Shown: piece by piece, positions 21,481 to 30,859 of the stretch
Position numbering within the stretch: position 1 is the stretch's first letter
How the letters are laid out: every line of letters begins with the position of its first letter
Source: Timema cristinae
Lineage: Eukaryota > Arthropoda > Insecta > Phasmatodea > Timematidae
Reading direction: 5' to 3'
NCBI GenBank assembly: GCA_039000515.1
Contig: JBCFYV010011164.1
Span: 45,067,159-45,131,158, forward strand
DNA length: 64,000 nucleotides
Translations under genes and position numbers: made by a program
Notes under the pieces: generated by a model
What the model saw: only the letters and a program-made list of their open reading frames with translations
What the model was told of the DNA's origin: nothing
Databases searched by the model: none

Positions 21481-21710
21481 ATTGATGAGTAATCAACCCG
21501 AAAGGTTAGTTTGATGCATTTCCAACCCATTCGGAACTGGGCATGCACCCACTCCTTCGGCCGATTTACGCTGCCCGCGCCATCTTGTAGAACTCACATG
21601 TACTAGAGAAGTACAGACGTGAGATGGTTTCCTGTTGCTTTCGGCACTGGATTTCTACGAGCGAGCGAGAAAAAGACTACAAGCTCTGTCGGAAAAGTAG
21701 TTTCACATAA
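21480..21710 (+). repeat. Candidate dispersed repeat with high sequence complexity
   Basis: A GC-richer block starting near aacccgaaaggttagtttga and containing cggaactgggcatgcaccca, ctccttcggccgatttacgc and cgtgagatggtttcctgttg stands out from the AT-rich surroundings and from the local SINE families. It could be a SINE or LINE fragment of another family, since no second copy exists in this window. Confidence 0.3.
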
Positions 21711-21714
21711 TTTC

Positions 21715-21890
21715 TAGAGTTTTTTTACATGCCACAATCGACATTGTATTGACACCTATATTCCCCCATCCTAGCCTCCGCAAAGAAAGTTGGGATGTTA
21801 CGGATTTTATCGCTCAAGAATAAATCCGTTGACCTCGGCTGGGTTTGAACCAACGAAGATCGGGTCCGAGACCACCCTCGAAATTAATTA
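21715..21890 (-). mobile_element. SINE family F copy (partial)
   Basis: Contains ttacatgccacaatcgacat and, at about 21837-21865, gctgggtttgaaccaacgaa, the complement of a B-box-like motif. Matches the fuller copy at 30540-30855 in order and spacing. Confidence 0.6.
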
Positions 21891-22159
21891 TTATATTATG
21901 ATACGCGAGTTTGGTATTTACTTTGAACTGAACTATTATTTATTTATTTTCAACTTTTATATAAATGTACACATTATTAGCTTTGTTTCAGGATGCAGCC
22001 ATTTCTGGGTACATAATTCAACTATATTTAATTGAATTTATTTTCACAGTTAGGTAACACCATTCCAATTCCTTCTGCGTGGTAAATTTATGCTTATTTT
22101 CTATTATAAATAACATACAAAGTTAAGAAATGTGGAAAATTGACCATCAATGAAACGAC

Positions 22160-22400
22160 TCGCTTCGGTAGCTATATATTCTAAGGCGTCACTCTCACAA
22201 TAGACCAGACTGCCAATGACGGGGAGATCGGAGTTCAAATCCCACTTGGGTGTACTAATGGCGGTATTTCCCAAAAAAAATTCCACTCTTCCTCCACACA
22301 GTTGCGGGTACATTTCCTTTAAGTTTGACCTTCCTCATCCTTAAAAAACCAGACGCTTATGTGTGTATAGGCCTAACTCGGACGGTACTAAGAAACAACT
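22160..22400 (+). mobile_element. SINE family C copy
   Basis: Head cgcttcggtagctatatatt, then taaggcgtcactctcacaat, gagttcaaatcccacttggg, cctccacacagttgcgggta, and a degraded tail with cctaactcggacggtactaa. Confidence 0.85.
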
Positions 22401-22539
22401 TTGGAATGTCCTGTTAAAGTTAAGTTCAAGATCTTCCCACGATCACAAATACCAACACTGTTTCTTTGAGATGTTTTACTCACACTTTTTGTGTACACCA
22501 CCTATAATTAATTATACGTTTGAGCAATCCGTATTCACA

Positions 22540-22720
22540 CTAATGGGGTGAGGACGAGGAAGGTATAATCATTGATTGTATAGGTTAATTTTGAGAAAAT
22601 ATGACCAAATTTGCGTGGGAAATCTTTCTCAAAACTCCGGCCAAGATTTGAAACCCAGGTCTATCTGTCACCAGTAAACAAGACCAGATGAGATTGACGC
22701 CATAGCCTGTGTGTCCATGG
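22540..22720 (-). mobile_element. SINE family C remnant, minus strand
   Basis: The plus strand shows aatggggtgaggacgaggaa, aaatttgcgtgggaaatctt and ccggccaagatttgaaaccc in the order expected for a reversed copy. Strongly diverged. Confidence 0.5.
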
Positions 22721-22789
22721 ATACAGGTATCATCATACAAAGTTTATAAACAAAGATAATATTTCTTCAAAAGTTTCTGAAATTGTCAG

Positions 22790-22905
22790 AGTTATCTAAT
22801 CACTAGCGCGTTCGACCGTGACTCAGAAAGTTGGGGCTGAAAATGTTCGAATCTTGGTGGAGTGCATTGGGTGAAATTTTTTTCTCACAAATTCGGGCTT
22901 CCATG
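22790..22905 (+). mobile_element. Short tRNA-like SINE fragment
   Basis: A head-like tcactagcgcgttcgaccgt and a B-box-like atgttcgaatcttggtggag are present; the body and tail are missing. Confidence 0.4.
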
Positions 22906-22909
22906 TTTT

Positions 22910-23555
22910 TTTCAGTAAAAAGCAGATGTGTATACATTTAACTATACTCCTAATACATACTTGCTAGTCAATAACTTCCGCTTTAAATATAGGCCAATCA
23001 ATACCAAATTTAAGGGAAAAGATTTACAAGTTATGCTTATGAATTTATCATATTTATTACATGTGCGTGTCTCATAAAATTTTAACTAAGTGACGGAATT
23101 CTTTAATATTCAGCTATCCCATAAGTCTTTGCAGTCATACATTTTATTTATGTATTTTCCAACCTCCCTGTCACTAGTGAGCCATATTAGGCGTGGCTTA
23201 TGCCTTTATCTGCATGCCCACCAGTACGATCAAAAACATATTCCGGAAGAGCACATTGAAAACTCATTCATTTAATTAATCAATACATTTTCTAGCACTT
23301 GGCCTAAATATATGCTCTAGGTAAAATAAAAAGGACTTTTCTATTATTTACATTTTATTTTGAAACTCTATCTTAATGGTTCCCTCCCTACCTGTGGTTC
23401 ACGGTGGTGTGTCAGGTGGTCCGCAAATGGGATCGTATAGATGAAATAAATATTCCGTGAGAGAGATAAAAGTACAAGATTTACAGGCTAAGTCAACGCA
23501 CCATAAGTAGCAATACCTGTTAAAGGTGAATAAATAGTCAAATAAAAATACGGTG
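22910..23555. other. Unassigned AT-rich stretch
   Basis: No repeat family or coding domain was recognised; a 61-codon frame at 23090-23275 has no notable features. Confidence 0.4.
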
Positions 23556-23569
23556 TTCTACTGCTTGAT

Positions 23570-23835
23570 CACCCGCCTCGGTGGTGTAGTTGGCTAACGC
23601 GCTAGTCGTGTTGATCTCGACTGCTGAGGAAGGGGAGATCTAGGTTCGAATCTCGGTCGGGTGAACTGGGGAGGGGGGGGGGGTGTGTTTCCTAAATGGT
23701 TTTACACTCTCCCTCCACGCAAATGCGGGTTCACGTTCTCTAATTCAACCTTCCCAATTCCTAATCCATTAGCGTAATTAGTACTTAAAGCGTATAACCC
23801 GAACGGGTAGTAAGACGCGGTGCTAAATAATAAAA
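23570..23835 (+). mobile_element. SINE family B, full-length copy with target-site duplication
   Basis: The head cccgcctcggtggtgtagtt followed by ggctaacgcgctagtcgtg holds the A-box region; the B box is in ggttcgaatctcggtcgggt. The body has a poly-G run (about 23668-23681) and acgcaaatgcgggttcac. The 3' domain at 23767-23824 is the shared cattagcgtaattagtactt...acccgaacgggtagtaagac core. The direct repeat tactgcttgat at 23559-23569 and 23836-23846 marks the insertion exactly. This is the best reference copy of family B on the plus strand. Confidence 0.95.
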
Positions 23836-23849
23836 TACTGCTTGATAAA

Positions 23850-24689
23850 CACGTATGTCAATATAATTCCCGGCTTAGACAAGGTGACAGATAGGTTGTG
23901 GTGGTTCACTATTGGGAACATTTTGAGTATCACTAGTCTAGCTGGTCACATATTTTGTTAGTAGATCGTTAGTTTCCCATCAATGTATTCTTTAGAGGGG
24001 AGGAAGCTCCTGTTAGCACCTATCTCCTTCATCAACACCCTGCCCTCCCTCTCCCCCACACCCTCCCACACATTGATTATTTAAATATTCCCCCAGTAGC
24101 GGGAGTGAAAATTAAAAGATAATGCTAAGAGACAGTGTTCAGTAGGATGAACATTATTATGTCCATCCGGGAAACTGTTATTGAATTACTTGAAATAAAA
24201 GCCGATGGGAAATGGAGGGTTGCATTTGGTATTGTCTTCATGCATATTGACCATTTTCCTGTGAATTCCGTTGTTTTCTATGCCTGAGCTATCATTACAT
24301 TATATCAGCATTATGTTTTGAGGATCTATTTACGTACCACTAACATGCATACATATTATAAGCAAATGGTGCGGCACACCACACAAACTTCAAGACCTTA
24401 TGAACAATCCAGATAACAAGTTTGAGCCCGATTTAAAATAGTTTCGGCTCTATCCCGAGGTACACACAGACGGACTTGCGAAAACAACTTTGGTTTCAGT
24501 GGGTCTTGAAACGTTGACATTTATCAACATCTCGAGTTCAATTTATTTTTACTATTACAATACGTTCTCTCCGAAGTGTCGAGAGAAAGTAAAATATGAT
24601 TATTTAAATAAAAGAAGATTTATAAGGGAAATATATGGCTAAAAATTCTCCGTTTGTGCCTTTAAACTAAGCACATAAAATAGAGTGGA
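23850..24689. other. Unassigned stretch
   Basis: Low-complexity pyrimidine-rich DNA near 24025-24070 (ccctccctctcccccacacc). No SINE or coding domain was recognised. Confidence 0.4.
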
Positions 24690-24790
24690 ATAAATTGAAA
24701 AAATTGTACCTGGACACGGGAATTGAACTCGAGGTATTTGGCCTAGTGCTCTTCTACTGAACCATCCATGGATCGTCACGTGCTCAGGGT
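24690..24790 (-). mobile_element. tRNA-like SINE head, family D, minus strand
   Basis: The plus strand reads acctggacacgggaattgaa and then ctcttctactgaaccatcca, the complement of a B box and an A-box-like region. Similar to the plus-strand pieces at about 25025 and 63826. Confidence 0.45.
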
Positions 24791-25024
24791 CATTCTTCAC
24801 AGATATTTTAAGGCAGAGTCTGTTATGGCTGTGTGATTATCATCTACTACTAAGAGCTATCATTACTATCACAACCGCTGGTTGTGGCTTTATACTGACA
24901 ATAGTACAGATATTAATACATTGTACTCCGAGCGAATCAAGATGGAAAAGCAATGCTCTACATTTAAATATGTATGAAAGGCGAAGCTTGGTGATGAATG
25001 TTTGTATATGACGTAAATCAGCCA

Positions 25025-25110
25025 TTTCTGTATAGCACTGGTAGAGTAATAGAATGCTTAGCCAAAGGTCACGGGTTTGATTTCCATGTTCAGGTGTCAT
25101 TTTTATTTTA
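25025..25110 (+). mobile_element. tRNA-like SINE head, family D
   Basis: gcactggtagagtaatagaa is A-box-like and gtcacgggtttgatttccat is B-box-like, with catgttcaggtgtcattttt after it. The same order (cccgggttaaactcccatgt, ccaggtgtgatatttt) occurs at 63826-63900. Confidence 0.45.
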
Positions 25111-25255
25111 TTCGAATATGACTCGGCTACGTCTGAATTCTTATATTATAATCATTCATTCCAAAAAGTTTTACCTTTCATTTTTTCTCGTTTGTATTTT
25201 ATCTTCCCCCAAATTCCCACGGTACACCTCCTGACCCTTCGCGGCATACCATTTA

Positions 25256-25505
25256 ATTCAATTTATTTGAGTTATTTAACCAGTACTTTCTGAACCGATT
25301 GATTACATCAACAATCTAGAAAAGACAAAACAACCAGTCCCCTTTCGTTGATTTATCACCGTGAAAAGGGGGGAGGGGTAAACCCACATTTTACCAATAA
25401 TACATTTTTCAGCCCTACCACGAATCGATCCCCGAACCCTTAGCTAAGTAGACAGACACGCAACTGACTGAGCTAAGGTGTTAGTCAGACCCACGGCCCA
25501 CCGAT
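25256..25505 (-). mobile_element. SINE family E, minus strand
   Basis: Read on the minus strand: a tRNA-like head complementing gactgagctaaggtgttagt (about 25468-25487), a B box complementing cacgaatcgatccccgaacc, a body complementing cacattttaccaataatac, and a tail complementing actttctgaaccgattgatt. The end is caatttatttgagttattta on the plus strand. Shares tail words with family F at 30540-30855 but has a different head and body. Confidence 0.7.
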
Positions 25506-25662
25506 TAAAAAACGCTGATCTAAATTATCTGTCACTAAGCTGAATGTAGTCTTTTTATACTTGAAATATTCCATTTTTCTCTAATTTATAATTATAAAGA
25601 TACCTAATTTTGTAATGATCTTCACAGGTTTCTTTATGAAAGTGGGTGTATGTTTTAAGAAT

Positions 25663-25706
25663 AATGTTAAATTAAAATGATTCAATATATTCTAGGAATA
25701 ATGTTA

Positions 25707-25749
<43 letters not shown>

Positions 25750-25992
25750 CAGCATCGCGTCTTACTACCCGTTCGGGTTATACCCACATACACTAATGTG
25801 TAATGGTAGGGTGATTGTGAGATGAAATGGAGACCTACAGTTTAACGTGAATCAGAACCACGGTGGAGGCCTGGCATTCCCCACATTCACAAGATGTCTT
25901 GTCAGAGGTGAAGGAAGGGTTGGAATGTTAAATTAAAATGATTCAATATATTCTAGGAATAATGTTAAATTAAAATGATTCAATTTATTCTA
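25663..25992. repeat. 37-bp tandem repeat interrupted by a SINE
   Basis: Units start aatgttaaattaaaatga at 25663, 25924 and 25961. The unit that would begin at 25700 is cut after aatgttaa by a family A SINE and resumes at 25924, so the original array was three tandem units of 37 bp. Only the last unit differs (aatttattc for aatatattc). Confidence 0.9.
25708..25923 (-). mobile_element. SINE family A, 5'-truncated, minus strand, inside a tandem repeat
   Basis: (TTA)n of about 40 bp, then the tail complement cgtcttactacccgttcggg, the body with accacggtggaggcctggca and gatgtcttgtcagaggtgaa, ending at gaaggaagggttgg, so the tRNA-like head is absent. Target-site duplication aatgttaa at 25700-25707 and 25924-25931. 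Confidence 0.95.
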
Positions 25993-25994
25993 TC

Positions 25995-27210
25995 TTCTAA
26001 TTACTAATATAAAACAAGATTTGTCCGAGCTATAGAACAATACTAATCCTATAAATTTATTTTGACTCTTTCTGGATGAGTTTATAGCTCGCGGTGACAA
26101 GCTTATGTTAGTAGTCTACAGTTCTAATATCGATGAAACATTAGGTTCTACTGAATAAACTGTCGTGTGAGTAGCAAAATGACTTTTTAGGATTTAATTA
26201 AAAGCGTCTCATCAAGAAAAAATCTTAGTTTTTCTTACTAGAAAAAGTTCGTTGCTCTCGCGTGACGACATCAAATTGAAAATAATAAATGAAGAAGAAA
26301 ATTGGATCAGTAACGAGAAGATTTAAGTCAAGAAAGTTTCTATTTTTTTATTCGATCGAAGGGAAAAAAAACGTTCGTGAAAATATGTTCTGTAACTTAA
26401 ATGGAGTTTCATTTATTATTTCAGACGTACTTTAATGGAAGAAAAGAAAATGGTTCATGGAAGTTAATTATGATCAAAGTTAAGGAGACGGGATGTAACT
26501 CTATCGGTTGAATTAGACGTGTAGAACTATGCGGTGTAGTTTTGGTACTGTCCCAGGAAATAGGTGTTGAGTCCCAACCGAATGTGATTGGTTTTTTCCT
26601 ACCAATTTTTTTTATCTACCTTCTAAGCAAACGTTGATTCATTTAATTTTACTTGCTCTAACAATTGAATTAAAGGATTCAGGAGAAATAGAGAAGTTTA
26701 ACTAAGAATCAGTGCTTCCATCTGTTAGACAATCATGATATCTTTCTACTGCAATTTAAATTATGTTTTAAAGAGTTATCAGTCATATTTAAATTAATTA
26801 AAAAAATTGTTTGCCGGGGTACTTATAGGGATTGAAATATAAAAATTGTTGTCCTGGACTATGTTTATAATGTGAATCCCCTTATATTAATTATTAGTTT
26901 CATAAAATATTAAGATTGTGCGAAGCTTTTAATATTTGTCAACTTCAACTCCGATCTGAAAGTATAATTACTGGTTTTACAGTTATAAAATTTCGAGTTT
27001 CAAGTTCAAATACAAATCTATGCCAAATTTTGGTCATTTTGTGCTGTTATTTACATCACAAATTAATGTTCACGTGTCTAAAATTTAAAATAGTTAAACT
27101 AAATGTTGAGATAGTATTTATCATTTGAGGATCAAATATATTAATCGTGGTTGTGATGTATCAATTTTAAAACTATAATAAATATCCGGTATTTATAGTT
27201 ATATAGATAG
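25995..27210. other. AT-rich stretch without assigned features
   Basis: Contains only chance open frames (for example 26916-27128). No transposon ends, arrays or RNA genes were recognised. Confidence 0.4.
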
Positions 27211-27211
27211 G

Positions 27212-27395
27212 AATGAATGTGCTAATGATGAGAAGGTTGATTGTAGAGGAAGTGTACTCGCATTGACATGGGAGGTCAAGGGGAAAACCCTTAAGGAACA
27301 CATGAACAGGATTCAAACCCCGGTCCCCCATCATCGGGATCTAGTTTTTCAAGGGTGGCACCTTAGACTATGTGGCCATTGGAGAGGGTTACAGA
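27212..27395 (-). mobile_element. SINE family C remnant, minus strand
   Basis: The plus strand shows gaggaagtgtactcgcattg, caggattcaaaccccggtcc, cccatcatcgggatct and ccttagactatgtggccatt, the complement of body, B box, anticodon arm and head. The tail is degraded. Confidence 0.65.
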
Positions 27396-27663
27396 TATAT
27401 AGCTATTAATAAGGATAGTGAATTTCACCACCTCTTTCACCCCACCCCCACCCTCTTGGTAGTTTATCACCCAAACGTCTGTTAAACAATACAAATATTA
27501 AAAAGATTTAAAATATTTATCTTATTTGAAAATCTACTTTTTTTCCTGGATTTTTTTTTTACTTCCCACAGCCTTAATAGACATCACCATTAACATGTTA
27601 AGCGTGCACTTTTCTAACACAAGTATCAACACGACTTACAAACTAAATTAAACTATGACCACC

Positions 27664-27905
27664 TACTTCAGTGATTGAGGGATCGAAGACATTGCAATAG
27701 ACTGGACTTAAAATTAACGGAGAGATCAAGGTTCAAATACCGGTCGGGTGAACCAAGTTTATTTTCCTAGATATTTTTACCCTCTTCCTCCACGCAAATA
27801 TGGGTACACTTCCTCTAAATTCAACTTTTCTCATCCCTAACACATCATAGTAAATAGTAAATATGCGTATAGTCCGAATGAGTAGTAAGACGCTGTGCAA
27901 AAACC
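27664..27905 (+). mobile_element. SINE family C copy
   Basis: The head is degraded, but gagatcaaggttcaaatacc, ggtcgggtgaaccaag, tccacgcaaatatgggtaca, ttcctctaaattcaactttt and the tail tagtccgaatgagtagtaag are in the expected order. Confidence 0.8.
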
Positions 27906-27997
27906 AACACGTGACAGTATGTCTAGTACTAAACAACATACCTAGAACATAGATATAATATACTAATTGGATATCCAGAAGAACTTAATATAAATTT

Positions 27998-28507
27998 TAC
28001 TGTGAATGTGCTGAATTTGTTATTTTGTAAAATAACCAGTGAATGCATAGCCTGACCGAAAGCGATGGTTTATTTAACAAATAATAGGATTTATCTAAAT
28101 TTATCAGTGGTTTTGTAAATTTCCCCATGATCTTTAGTGAAAGTATGGAACATGAACTGTGTTATCTACATTTCCGGTGATTTTATAAAATATCTAGTGT
28201 ATGTGGATAAAAATATAGAACATAAATTCAAACTAACCTAATCCAACCTAGGATAAAATAAACTAGTCTAAGATTGTCTAACCTAACCTAATTTTCTTAA
28301 ACTAACCTAACCAAACCTAATTGTGACGTGACTTTCTAACATTCACTGGTGGTTGATAATTTTGTAAACTCACCGGTGATTTGTAAAATGTTCGGTGAGT
28401 ATGTGAAATAAATAGTGAATACATTTTTACATTCTCCAAGTGAACCAGTGACTTTGTAGAATCACCGGTGACTTTACAAACTCATCACATTCAGCACATT
28501 CACAGTA
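27998..28507. mobile_element. TA-flanked MITE with 19-bp perfect inverted ends
   Basis: TACTGTGAATGTGCTGAAT at 27998-28016 is exactly complementary to 28489-28507, and similarity continues imperfectly for about 45 bp (ttttgtaaaataaccagtga against its counterpart). Both ends begin with TA, consistent with a Tc1/mariner-type TA target duplication and termini CTGTGAATG. The interior is non-coding, with several copies of an accggtgattttgtaaaa-like word (near 28170, 28371, 28445) and a CCTAA-rich stretch. No transposase is present. Confidence 0.85.
28231..28320. repeat. Degenerate CCTAA (TTAGG-like) tract inside the TA-flanked MITE
   Basis: The words cctaacctaa, aactaacctaaccaaaccta and aaactaacctaatccaacct are scattered over about 90 bp. 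CCTAA is the complement of the ancestral arthropod telomere repeat. The tract is too degenerate for a telomeric function and probably spread with the MITE. Confidence 0.6.
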
Positions 28508-28544
28508 GCATATATATTGTAATTGTGTAAACATATTTTTTTGT

Positions 28545-28632
28545 CAGAGCCATCTGGATTCGAACTATATTCCACTAAGCCTATAGTCAACCCCTCTGAC
28601 CCTTAGTTACGGGGATCAGAAAGGTGTGCATT
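28545..28632 (-). mobile_element. tRNA-like SINE fragment, probably family E
   Basis: agccatctggattcgaacta resembles the complement of a B box and is followed by ccactaagcctatagtcaac. No body or tail was recognised, so the assignment is weak. Confidence 0.3.
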
Positions 28633-28655
28633 TCTATAAGCTAATAATTTTATTC

Positions 28656-28957
28656 GGTGACCTGGTGGTCTAGGGGTAAGGTGTCAGACTTCTGTGCTGG
28701 CGGCCGGGGTTCAATCCTCGGTCCCGGCACAGATTTATCTGATTTCCAAACCCTTCCTTCACCTCTGACAAAACATCTTGTGAATTTGGGGAATGCCAGG
28801 TCTCCACCGTGGTTCGGATTCCACGTTAAACTGTAGGTTCTCCATTTATCTCACAATCACCCTACCATTACACATTAGTGTAAGTGCGTATAACCCGAAC
28901 GGGTAGTAAGACGCGGTGATAATAATAATAATAATAATAATAATAGTAATAATAATA
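28656..28957 (+). mobile_element. SINE family A, full-length copy
   Basis: Complete head with A box tggtctagggg and B box ggttcaatcc, body cttcacctctgacaaaacat, ccaccgtggttcggattcca, 3' domain acccgaacgggtagtaagac and an (AAT)n tail with one interruption. The flanks share ataatttta / ataaatttt, a possible but imperfect target duplication. Confidence 0.93.
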
Positions 28958-29039
28958 AATTTTGATCAATAGTCAGTCTCAATCAAACAAAGTTTTTATC
29001 ATTGAATATTTTGTCTACTCTATCTGACTACCCATAAAG

Positions 29040-29235
29040 TTCGGTAGGAACGATGGAGATAGAATTTAGAGGATTGTATCCACATTTGCATGGAAGGAAA
29101 GTGGAAAATTATTCAGGAAAAAACACCGTTATCATAATTGGCTGGTCTCAAACCCCAACCTCCTCATCAACGTTGAGACAGACTAGATGAGCCTGGCATT
29201 CAATCCACGTGCCCACCAATGTGTCACTGGATTGA
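29040..29235 (-). mobile_element. SINE family C remnant, minus strand
   Basis: The plus strand shows ccacatttgcatggaaggaa, ttattcaggaaaaaacaccg, ctcaaaccccaacctcctca and gacagactagatgagcctgg. Strongly diverged. Confidence 0.55.
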
Positions 29236-29439
29236 TTACAAAACTATTTTCAATTTCCCTGTTTGTATTTCTACAGGTAGACATTGTTTTATTTGTAACA
29301 CTGCTGACATTAAATTGTCATAAAATTGTATAAATTATTATGAACGCTGGGGCTTTCTTCTTAAAGGTATTTTACGTTGTGATATTAAACATTGTCGAGT
29401 CACACAATCACCAGTTAACTGTATCGCTTATCACATGAC

Positions 29440-29655
29440 TAAGGTGGCAATCTCGTACGGTCTAATTTGACAGTACTAGAGAAGTTGGGGCTTGAACCCC
29501 GACCAAATGTACTAAGGGTATTTTCACCTTAATGTTTCCCCCCTCTATATTCATGCAGATGCGGCTACATTCAAAACAATATACCTTCTTTGTCCTTATC
29601 CCATTATTTTAAATATGCGGATAGCCCGGGTTGATATAAAGACGCGTTGAACGTA
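29440..29655 (+). mobile_element. SINE family C remnant
   Basis: Head gactaaggtggcaatctcgt, B box ggggcttgaaccccgaccaa, then atgtactaagggtattttca, catgcagatgcggctacatt and the tail tagcccgggttgatataaag acgcg. Confidence 0.6.
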
Positions 29656-29786
29656 AATAAAAACCAACATTTATTTTGTATTACCTGTTAACAACGAAGC
29701 AATAATTTACTGTAAAATGGCACAAACCCGTCGTGGAGTGGAGGTGGCTATGGCATGTCTGAGTAGGGGTGTTTATTTTTTGTGTG

Positions 29787-29985
29787 CACCGCGTTTTACT
29801 TGCTCGTTAGGGCTGTCCGCATATTCACACCTATGAGATAAGGATGAAGGGAATAGAACTTAGAGTAAATGTGCCAGAATTTACATGGAGATAGAATGGG
29901 AAACCATCAAGTAAAAGAATTAATCAGTACACCTCACCGGTGATTCTTATTCTTAAGTATGAGAAAACGACTATGGTCTGAAACT
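29787..29985 (-). mobile_element. SINE family C remnant, minus strand
   Basis: The tail complement accgcgttttacttgctcgt and gggctgtccgcatattcaca comes first, then ggatgaagggaatagaactt and tttacatggagatagaatgg. The head side is lost. Confidence 0.5.
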
Positions 29986-30035
29986 GCAACGTCTAGACAC
30001 CTCAACACTTCGTTTCAATGTTTATTTTTTCTATT

Positions 30036-30076
30036 TTAGCACCACGTCTTATTACCCGTTCGGGCTATACGCTTCA
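30036..30076 (-). mobile_element. 3' tail fragment of an A/B/C-type SINE
   Basis: agcaccacgtcttattaccc and gttcgggctatacgc match the complement of the conserved 3' domain. The remaining element is missing, so this is an extreme 5' truncation. Confidence 0.7.
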
Positions 30077-30540
30077 ATGTTTGTTCTTCCTGAAGATGAT
30101 CAGGAGAGTCTTGATGATGTAAGACAGTTGTTGAGGAGAATAAGCTCACCGTCTTGTTCCTGCTTGGTATCGACCAGTGGGCACCGTCACAGAATACTGA
30201 TCAGCCCACTCACTACCTGTTGGAATGGCGCCAAGACCTTCACGGGGTCTGGGTTCTGTATCGACCGGCTGTACTGAAGTAGTTTGCTCACCCCTTATCC
30301 TTTAGTTACTAAGATAGACCATCTCTTGACTCGACATACCATTGTGCATCACCGGTTCCCAAAGAACGAGGAAAGTTATTTACTAGAGTATGTGAGCCGT
30401 GCTATTTTGGCAAGAGGATATGAAAAAAAATTGAAAAGCCATACTAAGAAAACCACCCTCCAGTGCACCCACTAAAGATTAAAACCTCGACCGGCTATGT
30501 GAAATGGATTTTTTTTAAAGTTAACACTTTTTGCTCGAAT
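30077..30540. other. Unassigned patch with open frames
   Basis: The plus-strand frame 30077-30277 begins MFVLPEDDQESLDDVRQLLR, an acidic, helix-compatible stretch unlike most frames here, and a second frame runs 30284-30475. GC content is higher than in the surroundings. No domain was recognised; an exon, a transposon gag-like fragment or chance are all possible. Confidence 0.2.
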
Positions 30541-30855
30541 ACAATTTATTTATGTATTTATGAGAGATATTTAACGTACACTTTCTGAACCAAATGATTA
30601 TATCAGCACACGAGAATTTCTATGAGCAAGATTGATAGAACCCACTAATTTTTCCAGTAAAGGTATTTTACATACCTTCCAGGGTTCTTTTACATACCAC
30701 AATCGACATGGGACCGAAGGCTTTACTTCCCCTCCAAAGGAAATTGTGCTGTGGATTATTATAACTCAAGAAAATTTCGTCAGCCAGTTGGGTTTGAACC
30801 CACGAACATCGGTTCCTGAGACAAGCACGTTACCCTAAGACCATTTAGGTCGACA
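30540..30855 (-). mobile_element. SINE family F, minus strand, near full length
   Basis: On the plus strand: tail acaatttatttatgtattta then actttctgaaccaaatgatt, body catgggaccgaaggctttac, and a head with gttgggtttgaacccacgaa (B-box complement) and cgttaccctaagaccattta (A-box region). The tail words are shared with family E; head and body are distinct. Confidence 0.7.
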
Positions 30856-30859
30856 GAAT

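Noticed and set aside
28231..28320. Possible interstitial telomere
   Set aside because: CCTAA words are scattered and degenerate and lie wholly inside a MITE.
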